Assembly: GCA_038744685.1 (NCBI GenBank)
Contig: JBCDMB010000012.1
Span: 1-64,000, forward strand
Direction of reading: 5' to 3'
DNA from: Verrucomicrobiota bacterium
GTDB lineage: Bacteria > Verrucomicrobiota > Verrucomicrobiia > Opitutales > Puniceicoccaceae
DNA: 64,000 bases
Part shown: positions 36,190-44,104 of the stretch, piece by piece
Layout: each line of letters opens with the position of its first letter
How positions within the stretch are numbered: the first letter of the stretch is position 1
Made by a program: the position numbers and the translations under genes
The notes under the pieces: generated by a model
The model's input: the letters and a program-made list of their open reading frames with translations, nothing else
Database searches by the model: none
What the model was told of the DNA's origin: nothing

Positions 36190-36639
36190 CTATTCTTCCC
36201 AGGGGAAGACAATCCACTTTGAGGTCTCTTCCACGTAATGGTGAGGAACGATTACAGAGGTGGGTTTGTAGTAAAGAGTCGCGATCGTAATTTTCGGGCC
36301 TGTGAGCTCCTTGAACTTCTCTAGCAAAAACGCAAAGGTCCTACCGCTATCCGCCAAGTCATCAACCAAAAGCACATGCCCAGTGCATCGGTTGAGAACC
36401 TCCTCAGGCGTATCCAGAACGACATCCCCTTGAGTCCGATCCTCGCGGTAGCTTCTCACTTCTACAGGTGTAAAAGGTAGACCGAGCCGGTGGGACAGGC
36501 ACACACCGATCGGAAGACCACCGCGGCTAATTCCAACGAGCCGGTCAATAGGCTCACGGCAGTGCAGTGCACGCACTTGCTCAGTCAACTGAGAGATTAG
36601 ATTCCCAAGCTCAGACCACGAAAGCGGTTGTTGTTCCAT
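36190..36639 (-). CDS. purine-type phosphoribosyltransferase (XGPRT-like)
   Basis: A 149-residue protein with LVGISRGGLPIGVCLSHRL near the N-terminus, the PRPP loop HVLLVDDLADSGRTF, and a C-terminal SKWIVFPWEE characteristic of xanthine/guanine phosphoribosyltransferases. It would convert a purine-like base to its nucleotide. As the first gene of the four-gene minus operon it may provide the nucleotide form of the compound degraded by the cluster. An extended frame (to 36690) lacks a better start. Confidence 0.85.
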   Translation of the reverse strand: MEQQPLSWSELGNLISQLTEQVRALHCREPIDRLVGISRGGLPIGVCLSHRLGLPFTPVEVRSYREDRTQGDVVLDTPEEVLNRCTGHVLLVDDLADSGRTFAFLLEKFKELTGPKITIATLYYKPTSVIVPHHYVEETSKWIVFPWEE

Positions 36640-37007
36640 TCCGGACGGAAAGCAAATCCTGTTCCAAAGGCAAGAACCGCCGGGACCCAACTACCCTCGC
36701 TGAACAGAAGTTTCCAATTTAAGGAGCGAAAAAGGGGGGACGTGTTACTTTGGCAACGAATTCAAACTAGATCTCTAAAAAAGTAGATCGATCTCGGGAT
36801 TCATTATTCTTTCGCTGAACGTAAACTACCGGCATCGAATGTTGGGTTGGATGCTGGAGCTGTCATCCAGCTTCGTTGATATTACTTCGCTGCTCAAATG
36901 GAACATACTCGGGATTCGATATCGGGTCTCGAGGGCTTTCGATTGCGATACCGATTTCGATTTTTGCGATCATACTTTGTATCAGGCGCAGTTTAACAAC
37001 CGTTCAC
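36640..37007. other. intergenic with a small hairpin
   Basis: 368 bp. GCTGGA...TCCAGC (about 36853-36871) forms a short hairpin, and GTTTAACAACCGTTCAC immediately precedes the next stop. No gene was recognised. This is the left border of the accessory region. Confidence 0.35.
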
Positions 37008-37436
37008 TCATTCCCCCGGAATTCTCATGTACATCCCCAGTAAATCCGCCGACTCCGCTTTGTTGAATCCAAACTTGTTGTAGAATTCCGGAGTGCCCTG
37101 CTCGGCGAAGAGACCCACAAAGGCCGTCTTAGGCGCATTCCTCTTCAGGAAATCGGCAAGCGATTCCATAATTAGGCTTCCTACTCCTTTACCTTGATGA
37201 TCTGGCAAAACAGCCACATCTGTCACCTCAAAGAAACAACCTCCATCTCCGATGATTCGTCCGATTCCAACTCTTTCATTCCCGTGATACGCTACCACAG
37301 AGAAAAGAGTGTTTGCCAGACCGACCGCGGCCGCCTCTTTGGACTTTCTCGATAGGCCAGCCTTTAGGCGAATAGCAATATAGTCCGTCACAGATGGAGT
37401 CTCTAGTCTTAGATCATAAACCATTCTCTGAGGCAT
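37008..37436 (-). CDS. GNAT acetyltransferase 1
   Basis: About 142 residues, with the acetyl-CoA motif A VTDVAVLPDHQGKGVGSLIMESL and C-terminal GTPEFYNKFGFNKAE. It resembles small GNATs that acetylate small amines, with the acceptor unknown. Starts at 37436 (MPQRMVYD) or 37424 are both possible, and an ATG at 37502 would add an atypical N-terminus. None has a clear Shine-Dalgarno sequence. The leftmost gene of the cassette-like array. Confidence 0.88.
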   Translation of the reverse strand: MPQRMVYDLRLETPSVTDYIAIRLKAGLSRKSKEAAAVGLANTLFSVVAYHGNERVGIGRIIGDGGCFFEVTDVAVLPDHQGKGVGSLIMESLADFLKRNAPKTAFVGLFAEQGTPEFYNKFGFNKAESADLLGMYMRIPGE

Positions 37437-37605
37437 CAACACAATTGGGAGAGAGAGGCTACCAAACTTGCTCGCAGAAGGGCAATCCCTGTGTCGATTC
37501 ATGCTTCTGGTTGCGTGCTAGGAAGAGCAGTTAAGAAAAGTCAAAATGCCACACGGAATGGAGGTCAGAGCCTTTCACCGAGTGGATGCTTCCGTCTTGT
37601 TCTAA

Positions 37606-37896
37606 AGGGCACTTCGATTCACCTACTTTGGACGTGGCGAGAGCAATTTTGGTTTTGAGCAAGGCGACGGCTCTGCTTGGCGGGCTAGTGGCCCGGCTGC
37701 GGAGCCGCAACGCGGCTCAAACCCAAAAGTGTCTCGCCCCGAAGGGGTTGCGGCAGCACCGGTTCCGGGCAGCGTTAGCGGAGAGGTCCGAGGGCCTCTG
37801 GCCCGCAGACCTCTCCGCAGTCTCGCCCTCCGCAGTCTCGCCCGGATTCCGGCGGTGCCGCAATCACGAGCCAAAGGAAGTTAATCGAAGTGCCCT
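37606..37896 (+). mobile_element. MITE-like element, copy 1 (291 bp)
   Basis: Bounded by inverted repeats starting AGGGCACTTCGATT, the left one reading ...CACCTACTTTGG and the right one ...AACTTCCTTTGG. It is flanked on both sides by AA, an apparent 2 bp target duplication. It is in the opposite orientation to the other three copies. The inside is rich in nested palindromes (GCGGAGAGGT...ACCTCTCCGC). It was inserted exactly at the stop codon of GNAT 2 and regenerates a TAG there. Confidence 0.85.
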
Positions 37897-38398
37897 AAAC
37901 TCCAGCATTGTTAAAGAGAATGACTTGCTGCTCACCATCCTCCGTGATCATTACTTGCTTTTCGAAATTTCCCGACGTGTATTCATCAACCACATTCTCC
38001 CAAAAGATCATTGATTTCTTGTTTTCCACGAATTGGTGAATCTCCCACGTTCCGGGAAACAGGTTGAATACTCTTACGGCTGCTCTTTGACCAATTCGCT
38101 GGCGCCTGAACGTCTTCATAACAAAGAACTCTGCTATCGTTTTTGCATTTGGATCCTTCGCAACCTCACAATAACTGTTCACCATGATGAATCCTGCGAT
38201 TCTTGATTCGACCATGATCCAGTAGGCATAACGGTCGGTTTCTGTCCGATAGTTGTCGAAATATCGGTATCCAAAACATCCATATTCGTTGACTTGATGG
38301 CCTGTGTATGGAGACAGCTCATATTCATAGAGCTCGAACAGCTGCCGAAGCACAGCCTTCTTACTCTCTGGAACTTCGACAAGGTCGTTCTTACTCAT
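37895..38398 (-). CDS. GNAT-like acetyltransferase 2
   Basis: A 167-residue protein with YAYWIMVESRIAGFIMVNS, AEFFVMKTFRRQRIGQRAAVRVF (motif A) and WEIHQFVENKKSMIFWENVV, a layout seen in GNAT proteins annotated as predicted acetyltransferases. The ATG at 38398 is used; the longer frame starts with TTG. Its stop codon TAG is formed by one host T plus the first two bases of the adjacent mobile element. Removing the element and one TT duplication restores the same TAG. Confidence 0.8.
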   Translation of the reverse strand: MSKNDLVEVPESKKAVLRQLFELYEYELSPYTGHQVNEYGCFGYRYFDNYRTETDRYAYWIMVESRIAGFIMVNSYCEVAKDPNAKTIAEFFVMKTFRRQRIGQRAAVRVFNLFPGTWEIHQFVENKKSMIFWENVVDEYTSGNFEKQVMITEDGEQQVILFNNAGV

Positions 38399-38432
38399 GT
38401 TTTTCAAAGAACCTCAACGTGTTCCGATTCAG

Positions 38433-39119
38433 CTAGATGGTGCCACCGCAATCCGGAGCACAATGCTTTGTTTTTGCATGGACTAGAATGCGCCTGCACT
38501 CAGGAAACCTTCTGATCGAAATATTTACCGTGTGAGGTTCGAGCCATTCGTGAAACTCCTCATCTGAGAAAAAGTGTTTAATCACCCGGAAGCGCTTACC
38601 TCCGGCGAGGCTCCGTTCCTGAAGGTGGTTTCCTTCCTCGTCGAACTTTCCACTGAAAGAACCTGAAACCGCAAGCTGGTCGATAAATACAATTGAGCTT
38701 CCCTCCGGAACCCTTTGGGTGATTCCGGAGAGAAAACCGGGAATTCTTGATTTGGGAACGTGGGCAAACCAATCAACCGCCATCACCATGTCAAAATCGC
38801 CTGAAATCGACCTCAAGTCATAGGCATCGGCTTGTTCCAGAGTGATTCGTTGCCATGGCAGCTCCTTTTTCCTCGCCTGTTCCAGGGTGGTCTCATTGTA
38901 GTCAGTTGCCGTAATCGAATCCGCATCGTCGCTAATCTGCCCCGTCCAGAAGCAGGGACCACATGCGAGTTCCAGGACCCGCTTCCTTTTTGCGATTTTC
39001 TTGAGCGCCCGAATTACAGGATGAAGCCCTTCGATCACGCTCGGGTCATCATAACCCATCGAAGAGTCATATTCGGAAGCACGTTGACCATAGTAGACCT
39101 GCATCTCTTGGACGATCAT
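38433..39119 (-). CDS. class I SAM-dependent methyltransferase
   Basis: A 228-residue protein. YYGQRASEYD at the N-terminus, motif I RVLELACGPCFWTGQI (about 47-62), ITATDYNE (motif II) and FDMVMAVDWFAHVP (motif IV) define a class I methyltransferase acting on a small molecule or natural product. Substrate unknown. The start lies 24 nt from the next gene's stop. It belongs to the minus-strand cassette-like series. Confidence 0.88.
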   Translation of the reverse strand: MIVQEMQVYYGQRASEYDSSMGYDDPSVIEGLHPVIRALKKIAKRKRVLELACGPCFWTGQISDDADSITATDYNETTLEQARKKELPWQRITLEQADAYDLRSISGDFDMVMAVDWFAHVPKSRIPGFLSGITQRVPEGSSIVFIDQLAVSGSFSGKFDEEGNHLQERSLAGGKRFRVIKHFFSDEEFHEWLEPHTVNISIRRFPECRRILVHAKTKHCAPDCGGTI

Positions 39120-39143
39120 CTCTTCTCACACAGGGGCGACGTG

Positions 39144-39668
39144 TCAGGATCGAGAAGACGAAGCTTCCGGATCTTGAACTACCGATCGGTTCGACCGAAT
39201 GGTCTTCTGTATCTTTATCTCAGATACGGTTTCGGAAACTACTTCAAACCCGTAGTTCCTGTAAAAACTCAACGCTCTTCCGTTGTTCTTGGTTACTTCG
39301 CCAATGACCTTTGAGAAGCCGTTGTTCTCAGCCCAAGCAAAAACTGTATCCATCATTTTCTTAGCGAGGCCAGAGCCCCTCAAATCCGGGGTAATCCAAA
39401 CCTGAAGCACTTCAGCTTCACCTTCTTTTTCTTCGCTTCCGTAGATTGCTGCAATGGCTACTGGCTCATCCTCGCGAAAGGCAATAAATGTCGAACGTGT
39501 AGAACCTTCCGCTGTGCTATCGGCCTGCTGACACCAACTTTCCGGCGAACGTTCTATGGCTGTTTCGTACGTCGAACAGAACGCATAAGGATCGCTCTTG
39601 AGCGCCGCGAGTCTCAGATCCCGAAAAAGAGCCCCTTCACAACGCTGGATTCTTCGGATGGTTAACAT
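39144..39668 (-). CDS. GNAT acetyltransferase 3
   Basis: A 174-residue protein beginning LTIRRIQRCEGALFRDLRLAAL, with VLQVWITPDLRGSGLAKKMMDTVF (motif A) and NNGRALSFYRNYGFEVVSE (motif B), close to ribosomal-protein-alanine or amine acetyltransferases. The ATG at 39668 is chosen over a TTG at 39698 that would lie inside the attC-like site just upstream. That site ends 4 bp before the start codon. Confidence 0.92.
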   Translation of the reverse strand: MLTIRRIQRCEGALFRDLRLAALKSDPYAFCSTYETAIERSPESWCQQADSTAEGSTRSTFIAFREDEPVAIAAIYGSEEKEGEAEVLQVWITPDLRGSGLAKKMMDTVFAWAENNGFSKVIGEVTKNNGRALSFYRNYGFEVVSETVSEIKIQKTIRSNRSVVQDPEASSSRS

Positions 39669-39671
39669 TTC

Positions 39672-39735
39672 TTTCAACGAACATCCAAGTTCAGCCAACC
39701 TACCTTTCGCAGTTGGCTGACGAACCTAGTTAGCC
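39672..39735 (-). other. attC-like site m (64 bp)
   Basis: On the + strand TTTCAAC...GTTAGCC brackets a perfect 9 bp inverted repeat (TCAGCCAAC / GTTGGCTGA). The site fills the space between the SdpI stop (TAA at 39730-39732, overlapped) and the start of GNAT 3 (3 bp away). AAC/GTT outer boxes, an inner stem and stop/start placement are the layout of integron attC sites. The outer boxes match RYYYAAC/GTTRRRY only partly. Confidence 0.55.
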
Positions 39736-40137
39736 GTTGTTCTCGTGGTCAATCTGCCGAGCCCTCGAGTAGCTGATCAAACAACTGGTCATCGGTGAAA
39801 TCACCAAGATGGCAGTTCCGATTGAGAAAAAGTTCTCCGGCTTCTGAATCAGACCGTAAACGCCGGACAGAAATATGGGAAGTGCCGAGACCAAAAGGGC
39901 TTTGCCTCCATACTCATTGATCTCAAACCACGCTTCTTCTGATTTGAATGACTGCGGAAAACGGACTCCGTAAAAGTGGTTCATAGGAACCTTCCGTAGA
40001 ATCAGTGGGATGCTAAGACCTGAAATCAAGATCGCGATTCCGATATTTACGAAGGCGTAGGTTTCGGGATTCATGAGTTTCGGAAAACGGAGACAAAGGA
40101 AAATCAGCGCTGTGACGATAGTGAGTTCGCTGATCAC
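39730..40137 (-). CDS. SdpI/YhfL-family membrane protein
   Basis: A 135-residue protein with three to four membrane helices and the SdpI signature VPMNHFYGVRFPQSFKSEEAWFEINEYGGKALL. SdpI of Bacillus is an immunity/signalling protein, and many homologues are uncharacterised. Typical small cargo of mobile cassettes. Its TAA stop overlaps the attC-like site m. Confidence 0.82.
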   Translation of the reverse strand: MISELTIVTALIFLCLRFPKLMNPETYAFVNIGIAILISGLSIPLILRKVPMNHFYGVRFPQSFKSEEAWFEINEYGGKALLVSALPIFLSGVYGLIQKPENFFSIGTAILVISPMTSCLISYSRARQIDHENNG

Positions 40138-40165
40138 AGCGCAATCCCGGAGTTAATTCCTTCCT

Positions 40166-40198
40166 CTGTTTACGGACTGAGAAGCTGTTCGTAAACAG
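40166..40198. other. inverted repeat upstream of the SdpI gene
   Basis: CTGTTTACG...CGTAAACAG: 9 bp arms around a 15 bp loop, 29 bp upstream of the SdpI start. There is no T-run on either strand, so an operator or recombination hairpin is more likely than a terminator. Confidence 0.45.
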
Positions 40199-40268
40199 GT
40201 AGCTGGCCTCTTAACCTCAATCTGGTCCACCAAAGTCTTTGTGAAAGTGGGAGATCCAAGAGAGACGG

Positions 40269-40318
40269 CTCCATCGCAGCGCCGCATTGCGGCAATCGCG
40301 AAGCGATGGATCCAACGA
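40269..40318. repeat. repeat family B, right-end fragment (B6)
   Basis: Contains GCGCCGCATTGCGGCAATCG and GCGAAGCGATGG, the hairpin-rich right end of family B (compare 51000-51040). Only about 50 bp are present. It lies just 3' of the GNAT 4 gene. Confidence 0.6.
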
Positions 40319-40324
40319 AACGAA

Positions 40325-40882
40325 TCACTCGCCCCTTGAAGCGATTACGCGGTTCCGCTCCTTATCCCCCGGCTGTTTTTCGATCGAGTAGACATGATCA
40401 GGATAGTCATATCCTTCTAAAAAAGCCTCTTTTTCGAATTCCATACCAATCTTCCTAGCCACCCGAATCGAAGCCGTATTATCTGGATCGACTAAAGCAA
40501 TGAGCCTTTCTAGACCGACTACATTGAATCCATATTCACGAACTGCTAAGGCGGCCTCAGTCGCGAAACCAAATCCCCATCTAGAACGTGCTAACCGGTA
40601 GCCGACTTCAACTTCTTTCTGCCCGCAGATATCAGGAAAACAGGATAACCCACAATAACCGATCACTTCCTGTCCACTTTTCTCAACCACAGCCCAAAGT
40701 CCGAATCCAAAGCTTGAATAATTATTGCTGCACTTTGCCAGCCAAGCCCGGGTCTCTTCTCGCGATTTAATCCCACGACTAAACTTCATGACTTCGGCAT
40801 CTGCGAAGATATACGCCAATGAATCGATATCGGCGGTCTCAAACTCCCGAAGCAATAATCGTTCTGTTTCGATTATTGTCAT
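40325..40882 (-). CDS. GNAT acetyltransferase 4 (RimJ/RimL type)
   Basis: A 185-residue protein starting MTIIETERLLLREFETADIDSL, with EVEVGYRLARSRWGFGFATEAA (motif A) and YGFNVVGLERLIALVDPDNTAS, typical of the RimJ/RimL subgroup that acetylates N-terminal alanines or small amines. The start at 40882 gives the canonical N-terminus. Upstream codons overlap the PhyH 3' end. Confidence 0.93.
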   Translation of the reverse strand: MTIIETERLLLREFETADIDSLAYIFADAEVMKFSRGIKSREETRAWLAKCSNNYSSFGFGLWAVVEKSGQEVIGYCGLSCFPDICGQKEVEVGYRLARSRWGFGFATEAALAVREYGFNVVGLERLIALVDPDNTASIRVARKIGMEFEKEAFLEGYDYPDHVYSIEKQPGDKERNRVIASRGE

Positions 40883-40913
40883 TGATGGAAACGGTGAGAA
40901 GAGGCGCGGCGCA

Positions 40914-41612
40914 TTAACGATGTTGTCCCGAAGCGACTGGTTCGCTTTGTGAGGGTTCATGCCAAGACAACCTATCGTCTAGGCTGTTTAGTCGTGCATA
41001 TTCGAAATGCAGAATCCTTCTTCGTTTGGGTGATTCAGATCTCTTAGATGAGTGAAGGATCAAAGGAGACATTAACAGAACGTCGCCTGCGCCACATGCA
41101 CATATCGCTTCTGAAGCGTTCACATGTGAGAGAACCTCTCGCGATTCTATCTTTCCTCTCTTGTGGGACTCAGGGATGACTCTAAGCGCTCCGTTTTTCT
41201 GTGGTGTGTCGTCTAGGTGAATTCTGATCGTCATCATTCTTTCGAGAACTTCAACAGGCGGTTGGACATGGACAGAACCATCTTTGGTCGACCAAGGGCC
41301 ATATCCTTTAATTTCGCATTTTTCTTCGACCGTGATCGTGAGGTCCTGATGCCAAGTAACTGGCCAATTCTCCTGTGGAGTCTTGTCAAAGAGGATACTC
41401 CTTACAGGTGATAGTCCTTTGGAGAGGAGATTCTGAAGCCGCACTGATTTCGCCAGTTGGTTGAATTCCTTCGATTTGCTCCGAATGTGCCGAACGCAAG
41501 CCGAACCTTCGTTCTTCGAAAGCCGATCTGCCTCTTCCCGCATGGCTTCCACTTCGTCCTTGGTGAAAACCTCACGGACGATCTCAAACCCTTGTGAATG
41601 GAAGTCGTTCAT
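40914..41612 (-). CDS. phytanoyl-CoA dioxygenase (PhyH) family protein
   Basis: A 232-residue Fe(II)/2-oxoglutarate oxygenase with WHQDLT (His and Asp ligands), a C-terminal LMSPLILHSSKRS (second His) and RRRILHFEY (Arg for 2-oxoglutarate). N-terminal FEIVREVFTKDEVEAMREEA is typical. Substrate unknown. The frame extends to 41681 only because the inverted repeat of element copy 2 supplies an ATG. The native start is MNDFHSQG at 41612. Confidence 0.88.
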   Translation of the reverse strand: MNDFHSQGFEIVREVFTKDEVEAMREEADRLSKNEGSACVRHIRSKSKEFNQLAKSVRLQNLLSKGLSPVRSILFDKTPQENWPVTWHQDLTITVEEKCEIKGYGPWSTKDGSVHVQPPVEVLERMMTIRIHLDDTPQKNGALRVIPESHKRGKIESREVLSHVNASEAICACGAGDVLLMSPLILHSSKRSESPKRRRILHFEYARLNSLDDRLSWHEPSQSEPVASGQHR

Positions 41613-41674
41613 TGTTTGCGCGAATGCAGCGCATGAGCTCTTGAACACCGTCTGGCTCGCAGCAGTTTCTAGGA

Positions 41675-41989
41675 AGGGCATTTCGATTAACCTCCTTTGG
41701 CTCGTGATTGCGGCACCGCCGGAATCCAGGTGAGGCTGCGGAGAGGTTTGCGGGCCAGAGGCCCTCGGACCTCTTCGCTAACGCTGCCCGGAACCGGTGC
41801 TGCCGCAACCCCTTCCCTTCGGCAGGCTCAGGGCCTTGAGTCTTATCGAAAGGAGGGGCGAGGCACTTTTGGATTTGAGCCGCGTTGCGGCTTCGCAGAT
41901 GGGCTTCTAGCCCGCCAAGCGAAGCCGTCGCCTTGCTCAAAACCAAAATTGCTCTCGTCACGTCCAAAGGAGGTTAGTCGAAGTGCCCT
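41675..41989 (-). mobile_element. MITE-like element, copy 2 (315 bp)
   Basis: Ends AGGGCATTTCGATTAACC and (right) its inverted partner, GGTTAGTCGAAGTGCCCT. It is flanked by GA on both sides (apparent 2 bp duplication). It lies between the methyltransferase-like gene at 42034 and the PhyH gene, 62 bp upstream of the PhyH start, so it may have displaced that gene's promoter or recombination site. It carries a 24 bp insertion relative to copy 1. Confidence 0.85.
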
Positions 41990-42033
41990 GAAGTTAAAAA
42001 CTCGAAAAGCGAAGGCAGGTGCTCAGTACCACA

Positions 42034-42720
42034 TCAATCGAATTGTCTGATAAAAAGAGCCTCATTACCATTTAACTGTAGCTCGTAGTCAACCCGCCTG
42101 ACCTCAGCTGACATGCCTGAGCCCCGTAGGTAGTCGATTATACCCTCCAGGTATTTGGATTTACCCTGCTTCAATGTGAGGACAGGGAAAATTCTGACTT
42201 CTTCCGCAATCCTGCACATTTCAAGTATCGATGACAGGTGAAACTCGTAGGAAAAATGATCAGAATAGAGGAACAGGAAGTGGGAACAAAGAGCCAAATC
42301 GAACTCTCGATCAGCGTATTCTACTGTTGGTAGCTCTTTCAGCTCATATCTTTCCTCTCTTTTGCCTTTTTCAAAGTCATTTAGGAACAGCCTCAAGGCT
42401 CTGCGCCGATTGAGAAGGAGATTCTCTGGGTCGCGATGATAGGCCCACGTCCAGGAATCCAGACTTGCCCTCACTTGGTTGATTACAAGATCGACGCTTT
42501 CTTCAAAACGGGCAGCGATTTCCTCGCCCGAGAAGCGATATAATGGATCGAAAGAAACAACGCGGTTCCCGATTTCACTCATTTCAGCATTGAAGCTAGC
42601 CGGGCCATCTCCACATCCAACAATCCTTTTCCTCAAGTCACTATCTGAGAGAGAAAACATCAGCCGATATTCATCCAGTGATCTTCCCCAGGGAACGACT
42701 TTTTCAAGTGATAATGGCAT
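42034..42720 (-). CDS. SAM-methyltransferase-like protein
   Basis: A 228-residue protein. VPWGRSLDEYRLMFSLSDSD, then RIVGCGDGPASFNAEMSE (glycine-rich motif-I position), VVSFDPLYRF (acidic end of strand 2) and FDLALCSHFLFLY (motif IV) give a class I methyltransferase fold of a family common in small mobile clusters. The target is unknown. Precedes element copy 2 in the transcription direction. Confidence 0.72.
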   Translation of the reverse strand: MPLSLEKVVPWGRSLDEYRLMFSLSDSDLRKRIVGCGDGPASFNAEMSEIGNRVVSFDPLYRFSGEEIAARFEESVDLVINQVRASLDSWTWAYHRDPENLLLNRRRALRLFLNDFEKGKREERYELKELPTVEYADREFDLALCSHFLFLYSDHFSYEFHLSSILEMCRIAEEVRIFPVLTLKQGKSKYLEGIIDYLRGSGMSAEVRRVDYELQLNGNEALFIRQFD

Positions 42721-42760
42721 GTCCTTTTTCTCCGAAGGTTAAAGGATGGCAACGACTGCG

Positions 42761-43321
42761 CTAGCCAAAGTTGCCACCACTACCCTGTTGGCTCTTGGTT
42801 ATACCGTAGAATTCAGTGGTGTGAAATCGGCCACTCTTAAGGGTGTGGTCAGCTAAGCTTCCTTCGTGTTTCATTCCACACTTTTCCATCACTCTTCCCG
42901 AGGCTCGATTCTCTTTCATATGGTTTGCCTCAATCTTGTGACAGTTCATCTCAGTAAATCCATATTCAATAACCGCTTTCGCTGCTTCGGTGCAGAATCC
43001 TTTACCCCAGAATTGCGTTCCGATCCAATAGCCCAGCGTTCCTCTTTTTTGAGAGGCATTGAATTCAAGTCCAATCGCACCAATAAGCTCACCGCTTTCT
43101 CTTTCCTCTATCGCAAATGTAATTCCCTCTTGGTGGTAAAACTGCTTCAAGTGTGTCGAAATCCACCGTTCCGCCATCCCGTCCAAATACGGGTGTGGAA
43201 TGTGTTGCGTAGTCTTGGCTACCGCTGGATTCCCAGCGAGCTTCTGCACCCGGCTAGCCTCTTCGATTCTGAACCCCCGAAGGGTTAGACGCGTAGTCTG
43301 TATTGTAGGAAAACGCTTCAT
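42761..43321 (-). CDS. GNAT acetyltransferase 5 (RimJ/RimL type)
   Basis: A 186-residue protein starting MKRFPTIQTTRLTLRGFRIEEASRV, with RGTLGYWIGTQFWGKGFCTEAAKAV (motif A region) and MNCHKIEANHMKENRASGRVMEK, as in RimJ/RimL-like enzymes. The start at 43321 is preferred to upstream starts that lack family similarity. The fifth GNAT within 6.5 kb. Confidence 0.92.
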   Translation of the reverse strand: MKRFPTIQTTRLTLRGFRIEEASRVQKLAGNPAVAKTTQHIPHPYLDGMAERWISTHLKQFYHQEGITFAIEERESGELIGAIGLEFNASQKRGTLGYWIGTQFWGKGFCTEAAKAVIEYGFTEMNCHKIEANHMKENRASGRVMEKCGMKHEGSLADHTLKSGRFHTTEFYGITKSQQGSGGNFG

Positions 43322-43450
43322 ATTGTTTGCGAACGGCATAGCGATCACGCTGCCTGCTGACAACGCTCACCGACCCTAGGGTTGATGGTTGAACGTTCAT
43401 TTCGTCTTCGGCTCGGAGAGAGAAGGCAGTTGATCATCCGCGTCTTGTTC

Positions 43451-44071
43451 TTACTTGCCGGTTTGCAGGGCCTCTAGTTCGCCTTTGATGTTCGACCTGG
43501 CCTGTTCTTCAAGCTGACTAAAGAATTCGGTCGCGTAGATGCGCTGACAGAGAAACGACTGAAGGATCGATCTCCGACCTGCGGAAAACTGTGCCTCCGG
43601 AACGGAGGAATATTCGCGTCTGACGGCAGTCTGGTAGGCCTCGTAATCTTCTGGCTCCGATCCAAGGATGCTCAGATCAATATCAATGATTAGATCCTCA
43701 TCCTCCCTACCTGATCTGGAGCGTTTTGGATCGGTTGCCACAACTAAGCGCTCAACGTCGTCGGTCAGCTTTCCTCCGACGAATGAACCGATTCGATCCG
43801 CAAAATATTGTGCACTCTGTGCTTCGTTGTGGCTATCTAGTGGATCGTAGATGGCGTCATGAAACCAAATCGCGAACTCTATTTCGTCCGAATGCTGTCC
43901 AGATGCGTCCAACCAAGAGAGCATTCGGTCAATATGCGACAGATTGTGGTAGGCACGATTCTCGTCGGAGTAGAGCCCTTTCAGTTCTCGGAACGTGCTC
44001 TAAGCCGTCTCGTCCGCTACTCCCGCCCGACGGCAAAGTTCGTTGAATCGGCTGGAAGTCGTATGATCCAT
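43451..44071 (-). pseudogene. HD-domain protein interrupted by an in-frame TAG
   Basis: One reading frame runs from ATG 44071 through MDHTTSSRFNELCRRAGVAD, an in-frame TAG at 44002-44000 and on to STFRELKGLYSDENRAYHNLSHIDRML and FAIWFHDAIYDP. The parts before and after the stop together form the usual N-terminus of this predicted metal-dependent HD hydrolase family (L..YS....R-YH...HI, then FHDA-YD). Either a nonsense mutation truncates the gene or translation reinitiates at ATG 43924. AAGAGA precedes the upstream ATG. Confidence 0.7.
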
Positions 44072-44104
44072 TCTCTTAAGCTGTTGTTGAGGAATAGCAC
44101 GGCT

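Noticed and set aside
25610-36639. Assignment of the cluster to the known URC uracil pathway or to riboflavin synthesis
   Set aside because: No DUF1688/URC4, uracil phosphoribosyltransferase or urea amidolyase was seen, and there is no DHBP synthase, RibD, RibE or RibH. Only the cyclohydrolase-like protein is shared.
41584-41967. Open frames inside the MITE-like element (also 44105-44482 and 57220-57519) as protein-coding genes
   Set aside because: The frame is conserved but the sequence is dominated by palindromes. Without evolutionary testing it is reported as a finding, not as a CDS.
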